DNA of 64,000 nt from contig JAQTNA010000002.1 in assembly GCA_028714035.1 (NCBI GenBank), positions 1-64,000 on the forward strand, in the 5' to 3' direction. The position numbers and the translations under genes were made by a program. Under the pieces are notes generated by a model. The model saw only the letters and a program-made list of their open reading frames with translations, searched no databases and had not been told where the DNA came from. Position 1 is the stretch's first letter, and every line of letters begins with the position of its first letter. This document shows, one piece after another, positions 1-8,036 of this stretch. Source of the DNA: Rhodocyclaceae bacterium. GTDB lineage: Bacteria; Pseudomonadota; Gammaproteobacteria; Burkholderiales; Rhodocyclaceae.

Positions 1-87
1 TACAATCACCACTGGCGCCTTGAAAAACTGGGTTTCATGTCACCCCGTGAAGCCCGTCAGGCTTATGCCATGCGACAGGCCGCCTGA
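1..87 (+). CDS. IS3-type transposase, C-terminal 28 residues (5' part outside window)
   Basis: An open frame runs in from the left edge and stops with TGA at 85-87. Its peptide begins YNHHWRLEKLGFMSPREA, which has the pattern of the end of the IS3/IS150-type DDE integrase core (a YN-H-R-H-LG-TP-like tail). Only the tail is visible, so completeness, the IS name and the terminal inverted repeat cannot be judged. It marks the left side of the restriction-modification and toxin-antitoxin island that follows. The next gene converges on it. Confidence 0.65.
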   Translation, partial: YNHHWRLEKLGFMSPREARQAYAMRQAA

Positions 88-161
88 GTCGCAAAACCGT
101 GTCCAGACAATCCGAGCCGGTACACTGCCAAGAATATTGGCTTACGCTGCGCCAACCCGCG

Positions 162-596
162 CTACGCATTCGCTGTCCAGCCCCAGGGGTTGAGGACGGC
201 GACGCCGGTGGGATTGAAGTCGCTCACGTTGCGGGTGACGACGGTCATGCCGTGGACCAGGGCCGTGGCGGCGATGAGCGCATCGTGGACCGGGCGCGGG
301 TCCGGCACGTGAAGCGCGGCGCTACGTAGGGCAACGGTGGTGTCCACGGCCAGGATGCGGCCCGCGAACGCCGGCAAGACATGGGCTTCCAACCAGGTTC
401 GCAGAAAGGCGCCCTGGGAGGGGTCGCGGCGTTCCGCCAGCAACACCCCGGTCTCCAACTCCTGGATCGTGATGACCGAAAGGTACAGATCGCCGGCATC
501 CACGCTATCCGCCCAGGCGGCCACCTGCGAGTCCGCCTTGCCCAGCCTGATCTTGCGCAACTCGGACACCACATTGGTATCGAGCAGATAACTCAT
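162..596 (-). CDS. PIN-domain toxin, VapC/FitB-like ribonuclease
   Basis: A 144-aa single-domain PIN protein. The N-terminal strand LLDTNVVSEL carries the first acidic residue (D6). Acidic residues follow in the IQELETG helix and in VHDALIAATA, with a last one in TRNVSDF, so all four positions of the PIN active site are present. The family cleaves RNA in a Mg-dependent way and is held inactive by the cognate antitoxin. Its ATG overlaps the antitoxin stop in ATGA, so the two are translationally coupled, antitoxin first. The target RNA is unknown. Confidence 0.85.
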   Translation of the reverse strand: MSYLLDTNVVSELRKIRLGKADSQVAAWADSVDAGDLYLSVITIQELETGVLLAERRDPSQGAFLRTWLEAHVLPAFAGRILAVDTTVALRSAALHVPDPRPVHDALIAATALVHGMTVVTRNVSDFNPTGVAVLNPWGWTANA

Positions 597-847
597 GAGA
601 AATCCGCCGCTAGTGCCAGGTCACGCCGTGCCGGAATTTCCAGTTCGATGTCTGCGCCGTCGGGCATGGCCAAGAGGTCGGCGATCTTGGCGGGCCCGCC
701 GGTCAGCTTCTTGTAGTCCTCAAAGCTCAGAAGTACATGCGCCGGCCGGCCCCGATCCGTAATGAACACGGGACCAAAGTTCGCCGCTTTCTTCGCCTTG
801 CTGGCGTCCTGGTTGAACTGGCGGCTGGAAAGGGTCGTGATGGTCAT
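593..847 (-). CDS. Phd/YefM-type antitoxin
   Basis: 84 aa when started at the ATG at 845-847, which has a strong GAGGAGGG ribosome-binding site; an upstream start would add eleven non-conserved residues and lose that site. The start ITTLSSRQFNQDASKAKKAA and the later GPVFITDRGRPAHVLLS are the Phd/YefM DNA-binding fold. The acidic tail (DGADIELEIPARRD) would wrap the PIN toxin encoded immediately downstream with a 4-nt overlap. A palindrome between 869 and 892 at its promoter suggests conditional autorepression, as is usual for the family. Confidence 0.85.
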   Translation of the reverse strand: MTITTLSSRQFNQDASKAKKAANFGPVFITDRGRPAHVLLSFEDYKKLTGGPAKIADLLAMPDGADIELEIPARRDLALAADFS

Positions 848-868
848 GCTGCCCTCCTCGATGCATGG

Positions 869-892
869 GAATGTAGGCACGTTACCACATTC
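869..892. promoter_or_regulatory. Palindromic operator over the phd/PIN promoter
   Basis: A 24-bp dyad centred between 880 and 881 has outer arms GAATGT and ACATTC and a central ACGT; 18 of 24 positions are symmetric. On the minus strand a weak sigma-70 promoter (TTGAGA at 891-896, 15-nt spacer, TACATT at 870-875) is covered by the dyad, ending about 20 nt before the antitoxin start. This is the expected position for autorepression by the toxin-antitoxin complex. The spacer is short, so the promoter call is the weaker part. Confidence 0.5.
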
Positions 893-938
893 TCAAGCTC
901 GTCGGTAGTGATGTTGCTACAAATGGCGGCGGATTCCA

Positions 939-2246
939 TTATCGGCTTACGCCCCGCGCGTCTATCTTGCCGGTCACGGCGGCGGAAATCAGGGCCGTGC
1001 GGCGCTCCTTCAACAACTCGATGGCGCGGGTGGCTTCCTGGGTCAGGGCGTCGAGCTTGGCGGTTTCGGCGGAGAGGAAGTCCAGAACTGACTGCTGCTC
1101 AGCGTCGGGTGGGAGAACCAGAGGCAATTCCATGATATTCGTGGACGAGATGGATGCCAAGTTGGTGCTCTGCTTCGAGCGCGTCATGAAGTAGAACTGG
1201 GCGTAGCCGGAGCCGGTGACGGTATTTAGCCATTCCGCGCCAACCTTGCTTGGCCTTACCGCGAAGACGTGATTTTGATGAATGCAATCCTCAATCTCGC
1301 CACGCCAGATATGCCCGCGCCCCAGTTTGTCGAAGTCTCCGCCTTCGTTCATCAATACGTCGCCAGGCCGAAGCCGATAGCGGGCCAAGTCTTCAGCCGG
1401 GATTTCAATGTGGGCTATATCGTCAAGTGCCAGGTAGCCATCCTGCACATTGGCGACCCGTAAATATGGCACTTGAATCGTCGTTCTGCCGGTATTGTCC
1501 TTGCCCTTGGCTATTCCAGTCTGAACTTCAGCAACAAACTTGAGGCGAGTAATGTTCCAATGTTCCGGCACCTCCCCCAGCCACTCCACCCCCGAGTCCT
1601 TCATGGGTGCATCCGGGTTCAGGCCCTTGGTGACGGCGTGGGAGATGGTGGCCTGACGCTTTTCGGCCACCAGCCCCAGCAGCCTTTCCTGCTCCGCAAT
1701 CAACTCGTCAATCTTCCCGGTTTCACGGTCGAGGAAGGCGATGATGGCGGCGAGTTCATCCGGTACTTTTGGCAAGGCAACTCGCGTCTTTTCCACTTGG
1801 GTTGACGACAAATGCTTCACAGTCGTGGCGTAGGTCACGTCGTTGATTATCTTAAGCGTCATTGGAAGCGCGTATTCAAGAATACGGGTTATCTCGGGCG
1901 TATCTCCACGGATACAACACATCCGCTGATTCAGAAGTGCTCGTCCCTTTCCCCTCCAGCGGCCAACATTGAAATCACCGTCCATGCCAATCAGAACGTC
2001 ACTTGAAGTGATGGCGGCCGATTCGACAAACTCCCCTTTGAAGTAGGCTTCGGGTTGAGCCTGATTGAGGTCTCGAATGCGAATTAACGGGAATCCTTCA
2101 GCCGGGTCAAATAACCTCGCGTCGAAGGGATACCCGTTCAGGATGGCGGCAATGCTATTGACAGGAACCACTCGCCAATGTTCCGGCACCTCACCCAACC
2201 AGGGCACGCCCGAATCCTTGTACTTCGGATAGCGCGGCAGGGTCAT
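939..2246 (-). CDS. hsdS: Type I restriction-modification specificity subunit HsdS
   Basis: 435 aa with the classic two-fold layout. The motif DSGVPWLGEVPEHW at residues 11-24 recurs as DSGVEWLGEVPEHW at 217-230, each opening one target-recognition domain. Each half closes with a conserved coiled-coil spacer (about 171-201, FLDRETGKIDELIAEQERLL, and a matching one near the C-terminus). HsdS recognises the bipartite DNA site and assembles with HsdM. The gene is separated from hsdM by a toxin-antitoxin pair. Just upstream lies a second copy of its first nine codons split off by repeat DNA (2224-2463), so the present start is probably secondary. No hsdR is visible. Confidence 0.92.
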   Translation of the reverse strand: MTLPRYPKYKDSGVPWLGEVPEHWRVVPVNSIAAILNGYPFDARLFDPAEGFPLIRIRDLNQAQPEAYFKGEFVESAAITSSDVLIGMDGDFNVGRWRGKGRALLNQRMCCIRGDTPEITRILEYALPMTLKIINDVTYATTVKHLSSTQVEKTRVALPKVPDELAAIIAFLDRETGKIDELIAEQERLLGLVAEKRQATISHAVTKGLNPDAPMKDSGVEWLGEVPEHWNITRLKFVAEVQTGIAKGKDNTGRTTIQVPYLRVANVQDGYLALDDIAHIEIPAEDLARYRLRPGDVLMNEGGDFDKLGRGHIWRGEIEDCIHQNHVFAVRPSKVGAEWLNTVTGSGYAQFYFMTRSKQSTNLASISSTNIMELPLVLPPDAEQQSVLDFLSAETAKLDALTQEATRAIELLKERRTALISAAVTGKIDARGVSR

Positions 2247-2463
2247 GGCCTGGCGCCTCCCGTAGCCGGCGTAGCCCGGAGAAGCGTAGCGCGTCCGGGA
2301 CCGGCGTCATGGCGGGCACGGCTTCCCGGACGCGGCCTGGCGGCCTTCTCCGGGCTACGGCATCCTCGCCGACATAGCGGACGGGACGTCGACGTGGGCA
2401 TTTGCGTGGGCACGCCACGCTTTGCCCACCCTACACATTTCGGATAGCGCGGTAGAGTCATGG
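2224..2463. repeat. Palindromic repeat insertion flanked by a 25-bp duplication of the hsdS start
   Basis: Two direct copies of the hsdS start region (2224-2248 and 2439-2463, 23 of 25 identical) flank about 190 bp. The insert holds an inverted repeat, 2270-2300 against 2324-2359, with outer arms CGTAGCCCGGAGAAG and CTTCTCCGGGCTACG and inner arms CGCGTCCGGGA and TCCCGGACGCG. A second GTGGGCA-rich repeat follows at 2394-2434. The upstream start copy reads MTLPRYPK and then runs into the insert, so it is a fossil of the original hsdS start. Confidence 0.75.
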
Positions 2464-2495
2464 TCCGGCACTTCCCTTTGGGTGGGCGCCCAGCC

Positions 2496-2735
2496 TCAAG
2501 GCAACTCATCTCCGGCCAGAGGAGCGGCCTCCGGGCTGGCGGCCAGCCAGGTATCGAAGGCGGCCAGGTCGCCCTTGGCCTGCCGTTCCCGAAAATAGGC
2601 CTCGGTCTTCAGAGCAGACACCTTCTCGGCAATGGCGGTGACAAAAAACTGGTTCATGGAAACGTGTTCCTCCTCGGCCACCAGGCGGGCATAGTCAAAC
2701 AGGGATTCAGGAACACGCAGCGCATAGTTGGCCAT
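2496..2735 (-). CDS. Small antitoxin, ribbon-helix-helix/HicB-like
   Basis: 79 aa. The N-terminal ALRVPESLFDYARLVAEEE followed by SMNQFFVTAIAEKV has the strand-helix-helix pattern of ribbon-helix-helix antitoxins. The C-terminal half is a short helix and a loose acidic tail that would contact a toxin. The gene lies directly downstream of a PIN toxin; the toxin stop and this ATG share one base (TGATG). The toxin-first order is the reverse of most VapBC pairs but is common for PIN family 3. The exact family is uncertain. Confidence 0.7.
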   Translation of the reverse strand: MANYALRVPESLFDYARLVAEEEHVSMNQFFVTAIAEKVSALKTEAYFRERQAKGDLAAFDTWLAASPEAAPLAGDELP

Positions 2736-3181
2736 CAGATTCTCTCCTCTTGCAGATTCCGCAGAAACTCGCCGGGTGTTGCGACCGGCAACCGGAAGTG
2801 ACTGGCCGCCGCAAAGTCGCGGACATTCAAGGTCACCAATAATTCAGCCCGGCCATTCAATGCCGTTTCCAGCACCATTTCATCGGCCGGGTCGCGTAGC
2901 TGCGGCCGCCACAGGTAGTGCAGATGCACGGGCTCGACGCATAGGGACAGGGCATCGAGGAAGGCATCCGTCATGGTCAGGGTGCGCCCACCGGGTGCCA
3001 GGTGTTCCGGCCTTTTGAGGACCGCCTCATATTCGAGCATCAAAGGAACCGAAACCAGCGCCTTGAATTGCAGGTTCCTCAAGGCTTGCAGCAGGGCGAA
3101 GGAAGCGCCGAGCTGGCTGCGGGAAGCCGCCACCAAAACATTGGTATCCAGAACGACGCGCAATATAGCCATATCGCCCAT
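2735..3181 (-). CDS. PIN-domain toxin (PIN family 3-like)
   Basis: 148 aa. The sequence RVVLDTNVLVAASRS gives the first catalytic Asp, LEYEAVLKRPEHL the Glu, RDPADEMVLETAL the central Asp, and LVTLNVRDF the last acidic residue. These are the marks of the chromosomal PIN RNases usually paired with a small downstream antitoxin, which is present here with a 1-bp overlap. Start choice: ATG at 3181, or an internal ATG at 3172 (MAILRV); neither has a good ribosome-binding site. Together with the Phd/PIN pair this gives the island two PIN modules on either side of hsdS. Confidence 0.82.
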   Translation of the reverse strand: MGDMAILRVVLDTNVLVAASRSQLGASFALLQALRNLQFKALVSVPLMLEYEAVLKRPEHLAPGGRTLTMTDAFLDALSLCVEPVHLHYLWRPQLRDPADEMVLETALNGRAELLVTLNVRDFAAASHFRLPVATPGEFLRNLQEERI

Positions 3182-3268
3182 GATATGAGTTTCGCAATGG
3201 AAGTCAAGCCATGCCTATTGCCGCGGAGCGATTCAAACTGATGTGGAACTTGTGGAGAGAGAACGTAG

Positions 3269-3292
3269 GTCAGGTTTCGACAGAAACCTGAC
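3269..3292. repeat. Perfect 10-bp inverted repeat upstream of PIN toxin
   Basis: GTCAGGTTTC and GAAACCTGAC are separated by four bases. The repeat lies about 90 bp upstream of the PIN toxin start and just behind the stop of the Abi_2-like stub. It lacks a T-run on either strand, so an operator or transcript-end hairpin is more likely than an intrinsic terminator. Confidence 0.5.
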
Positions 3293-3301
3293 ACACCCTG
3301 G

Positions 3302-3391
3302 TCACGCCTCGTCCGGTAACGCCAGCCCGCGATCCGTGAATTTCTGGAGATGCTGATCCAGCGTATGGGATGGCTTGTCGAAATGGGTCAT
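3302..3391 (-). pseudogene. N-terminal stub of an Abi_2 (AbiF/AbiD-like) abortive-infection gene
   Basis: ATG at 3389-3391 opens a 29-codon frame ending TGA at 3302-3304. Its peptide starts MTHFDKPSHTLDQHLQKFTD and continues RGLALPDEA. This is the typical start of Abi_2 proteins (F-KP--T-DQ-L--L--RGL-I-D-A), which are normally 200-350 aa HEPN-type proteins. Everything after this is missing, so the toxin is deleted. The stub lies 18 nt downstream of a strong promoter-hairpin unit, an arrangement known for abiF-type loci where a structured RNA precedes the protein gene. The call rests on a short peptide and needs a profile search. Confidence 0.5.
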
Positions 3392-3408
3392 CGCCAAGTT
3401 CCAGACGT

Positions 3409-3457
3409 AAAAAACCCGCCAAAGTGTGCTTCCAGGAGAGGCATGGCGGGTGTATTG
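3409..3457 (-). ncRNA. Short hairpin RNA unit 2, abiF-RNA-like
   Basis: A near-consensus sigma-70 promoter (3464-3491) is followed within about 50 nt by a hairpin. The stem is CCCGCC at 3445-3450 and GGCGGG at 3415-3420 (minus-strand sense), with a 24-nt loop and a run of six T. The predicted transcript is therefore about 48 nt, promoter to terminator with no room for a protein. It closely matches unit 1 at 3562-3611 in stem and loop (shared ACACCCGCCA, GCCT, GAAGC, CAC, GGCGGGTTT). It directly precedes the Abi_2-like stub. Confidence 0.6.
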
Positions 3458-3463
3458 GGGCGA

Positions 3464-3491
3464 ATTATAAACATCCCGCTCGCGTTGTCAA
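3464..3491 (-). promoter_or_regulatory. Sigma-70 promoter of hairpin RNA unit 2
   Basis: On the minus strand TTGACA (3486-3491) and TATAAT (3464-3469) are both perfect hexamers with a 16-nt spacer. Such a strong promoter in front of a terminator hairpin only 14 nt beyond the -10 box is best explained by a small RNA. Confidence 0.8.
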
Positions 3492-3561
3492 AGGCATTTG
3501 CGTGGCTGAGGACACTGAAGCCGGGCTCAGGCAATTGGCTCATTTCGATAGCCCCCAGAAA

Positions 3562-3611
3562 TGAGAAACCCGCCTGGTGCGCTTCAACGATAGGCGTGGC
3601 GGGTGTTGTTG
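3562..3611 (-). ncRNA. Short hairpin RNA unit 1, abiF-RNA-like
   Basis: This is the second copy of the promoter-hairpin unit, about 155 bp upstream of unit 2 on the minus strand. The hairpin stem is CCCGCC at 3598-3603 and GGCGGG at 3569-3574, and the loop shares GCCT, GAAGC and CAC with unit 2. The downstream T-run is short (TTTCTC), so termination would be leakier. No Abi start follows this copy directly. Confidence 0.5.
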
Positions 3612-3617
3612 AACGGA

Positions 3618-3646
3618 ATTGTATGCCGGAGCGATTTCTCTGTCCA
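3618..3646 (-). promoter_or_regulatory. Sigma-70 promoter of hairpin RNA unit 1
   Basis: On the minus strand TGGACA (3641-3646) and TACAAT (3618-3623) are separated by 17 nt, each one mismatch from consensus. It points into hairpin unit 1 exactly as the stronger promoter points into unit 2. Confidence 0.65.
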
Positions 3647-3727
3647 GAACCGCCGCTCTCATCCGCCCCTCGCCCCAACCCTCTCCCCGCGAGTGGGGCG
3701 AGGGGGTTTCACTGGAGGTCTGTCGGT

Positions 3728-5566
3728 TCATTCCGCCAGCCCTTCCAGCATGGCCATGACGCGGGCGGTGACGGCTTTCAGGTCTTCGTCTATTTCGTGC
3801 AGACTCCTGGGCGGCTCGAAGACGTAGAAGTGGCGGTTGAAGGGGATTTCGTAGCCCACCTTGCTCTTGTCCTTGTCTATCCAGGCATCCGGGGCGTGGG
3901 GCAGCACTTCCCGCTTGAAATAAGCCTGGATGTCTTCCGTCAGGGGCACGTTCTCCGTGTCGCGCTTGGCACTGTCCGCCTGGGGCTTGCCTTTCTGGGC
4001 ACCCTTGACGCCCAGCACCAGCTTGCCGGCCTCGTCCCTGAGCGGACGCTCCACGGTGAGGGTGGTGTAACCGAATTCCTTGTTCTCGAACACGCGGGAG
4101 ACGGGCGCACGCTTTACCTTGCCGCCCTCGGGCGCCTGGGGCGCGGGTTCGCCCAGTTCCACCACCCGGCGCGCCACTTCCCTGCCCTGGGCGTCCAGCA
4201 CCGTGGCCAGGTCCGCTTCCACGAAATCGCCGAACAGACGGGTGAGGGTGGCAATGTGTTCCTCGGACAATTCCTTGCGCTTGCTGCCCAGGCTCTTCCT
4301 CATCTTCTGCCAGAAGGAGGAGGCGTCTATCAGTTGCACCCAGCCCCGGCGTTCCTGGGGCTTCCGATTGGAGAGTATCCAGACGTAGGTGGAAATCCCG
4401 GTGTTGTAGAACATGTCCGTGGGCAGGCCGATGATGGCTTCCACCAGGTCGTTCTCCAGCACGTAACGGCGGATTTCACTCTCGCCGCTGCCGGCGCCCC
4501 CGGTGAAGAGGGGCGAGCCGTTCAGCACGATGCCGATGCGGCTGCCGCCGTCCACGGCGGGGCGCATCTTGGAAATCAGGTGCAGGAGAAACAGCAGGGA
4601 GCCATCCGACACCCGGGGCAGGCCAGGACCGAAGCGACCATCGAAACCCTTTTCCGTCGCCTCCTTCCGCACTTCCTTCTCCACCTTCTTCCATTCCACG
4701 CCGAAGGGGGGGTTCGACAACATGTAATCGAATTTCCTGCCCCGGTGGCCATCGTCGGAGAGGGTGTTGCCCACCACGATGTTGCCCACGTCCTGGCCCT
4801 TGATGAGCATGTCCGCCTTGCAGATGGCGTAGGACTCGTCATTCAATTCCTGGCCGTACAGGGTGAGCCGGGCCTGGGGGTTGTGTTCCAGCAGGTGTTC
4901 CCCGGCCACGGACAACATGCCGCCGGTGCCGGCCGTGGGGTCATAGAGGGTACGCACCACGGCGGCGCCGGAAGTGAGCACGTCGTCGTCCTCGATGAAC
5001 AAGAGATTCACCATGAGCCGGATGACTTCCCGCGGCGTGAAGTGTTCCCCGGCGGTCTCGTTGGAGATTTCCGCGAACTTCCGTATCAGTTCCTCGAACA
5101 CCAGGCCCATTTGATTGTTGTCCACGGTGGCCGGGTGCAAATCAATGTTGGCGAACTTCTCGGTCACCAGATAAAGCAGGCCCGCCTTGGCCAGGCGCTC
5201 CACCTGGGTATGGAAGTCGAAGCGCTCGAAGATGTCCCGCGCCGCCGGCGAAAAGCCCTGGATGTAGGCGTAGAGGTTCTGCCGGATGTGGTCCTGGTCC
5301 CCCAGGAGCTTCCCCAGGTCCAGGGGCGAAGTGTTGTAGAACGACTGCCCGGACTTCCTCAGCAGGAAGGGGTCGGGGTTGAGGCCGGCCTGGGTCTTGG
5401 CCTCGAACTCGGTGAGCACGGCAGCCTTGGTGCCTTCCAGCACGCAATCCAGGCGCCGCAGCACCGTGAAGGGCAGGATGACCTTGCCGTAGTCCGATTG
5501 CTTGTAGTCGCCGCGCAGCAGGTCCGCGACCGACCAGATGAAGGAAGAGAGAGCTTGGTGGTTCAT
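3728..5566 (-). CDS. hsdM: Type I restriction-modification DNA methyltransferase subunit HsdM
   Basis: 612 aa from the ATG at 5564-5566 ([19 protein letters not shown], the usual HsdM start); a frame start at 5593 would add nine residues. An N-terminal helical HsdM domain is followed by the N6-adenine methyltransferase core: SAM motif DPTAGTGGM at about 209-217 and catalytic NPPF at about 285-288. HsdM methylates adenine in the site chosen by HsdS, and with HsdR forms the restriction complex. The partner hsdS lies 1.5 kb downstream on the same strand, with the Abi stub and a PIN toxin-antitoxin pair between them. Confidence 0.95.
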   Translation of the reverse strand: MNHQALSSFIWSVADLLRGDYKQSDYGKVILPFTVLRRLDCVLEGTKAAVLTEFEAKTQAGLNPDPFLLRKSGQSFYNTSPLDLGKLLGDQDHIRQNLYAYIQGFSPAARDIFERFDFHTQVERLAKAGLLYLVTEKFANIDLHPATVDNNQMGLVFEELIRKFAEISNETAGEHFTPREVIRLMVNLLFIEDDDVLTSGAAVVRTLYDPTAGTGGMLSVAGEHLLEHNPQARLTLYGQELNDESYAICKADMLIKGQDVGNIVVGNTLSDDGHRGRKFDYMLSNPPFGVEWKKVEKEVRKEATEKGFDGRFGPGLPRVSDGSLLFLLHLISKMRPAVDGGSRIGIVLNGSPLFTGGAGSGESEIRRYVLENDLVEAIIGLPTDMFYNTGISTYVWILSNRKPQERRGWVQLIDASSFWQKMRKSLGSKRKELSEEHIATLTRLFGDFVEADLATVLDAQGREVARRVVELGEPAPQAPEGGKVKRAPVSRVFENKEFGYTTLTVERPLRDEAGKLVLGVKGAQKGKPQADSAKRDTENVPLTEDIQAYFKREVLPHAPDAWIDKDKSKVGYEIPFNRHFYVFEPPRSLHEIDEDLKAVTARVMAMLEGLAE

Positions 5567-5648
5567 GGGTCCAGATGGCATGGGCAAGGCCACGGGCTGC
5601 GGCGGCCAAAGCTGGCATCATACCGCCATGGGCAGGGAGACAGGCGAT

Positions 5649-5670
5649 GGCGTGGCGTGGCGTGGCGTGG
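5649..5670. repeat. Short tandem repeat, GGCGT about 4 copies, upstream of hsdM
   Basis: Four consecutive GGCGT/CGTGG units lie about 85 bp upstream of the hsdM start. Pentamer tracts in front of type I methylase genes can change length by slippage and so alter promoter spacing. Four copies is short for an active phase-variable tract. Confidence 0.4.
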
Positions 5671-5725
5671 AGCATTCGGGAGCACCTGCGTTCGGAGCGT
5701 GTGCCAAAATTGTCCGGCTGAAATG

Positions 5726-5759
5726 AACAAGGGGTTAGCCCTCAAGCTAACCCCTTGTT
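5726..5759. terminator. Strong hairpin terminator between tRNA-Ile and hsdM
   Basis: A perfect 14-bp stem, AACAAGGGGTTAGC with GCTAACCCCTTGTT, encloses a 6-nt loop. On the plus strand it is followed by TTTTGTTT. On the minus strand it ends the transcript of rpoD and tRNA-Ile. It separates the core operon from the restriction island. Confidence 0.75.
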
Positions 5760-5764
5760 TTGTT

Positions 5765-5843
<79 letters not shown>

Positions 5844-5845
5844 TT

Positions 5846-5950
5846 GTTCGGGGGTTGCGGCAGCCCGGATACCGCGTTGTCGGGCCTTGCCGTACAGGCG
5901 TACTGTCCGCGGCCCTCCGCCTTGTCTCCGTGCTGCCGCAACCCCCGAAC
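5846..5950. repeat. Perfect 19-bp inverted repeat downstream of rpoD
   Basis: GTTCGGGGGTTGCGGCAGC (5846-5864) and its exact reverse complement (5932-5950) enclose 67 nt with further GC-rich pairing. It fills the gap between the rpoD stop and tRNA-Ile and would form a very stable RNA hairpin in the rpoD transcript, possibly a processing or transcript-end signal. Confidence 0.7.
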
Positions 5951-5990
5951 ACCTCCCGTCACGACACGCCGCGGCGAGAGGCAAAAACTC

Positions 5991-7955
<1,965 letters not shown>

Positions 7956-8036
7956 GATGTCCCTCGGAATTCTGTTTACCGCTAAATGGGGCCTCGCGCC
8001 GACGCGCCGTACCCTGCGGAAAAACCCGCGATTATA

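Noticed and set aside
3388..3678. A 96-codon minus-strand frame across the two hairpin RNA units.
   Set aside because: Its repeated peptide (TPA-P--EAH--GF) arises from the two similar hairpins, and it spans a strong promoter and terminator; it has no ribosome-binding site.
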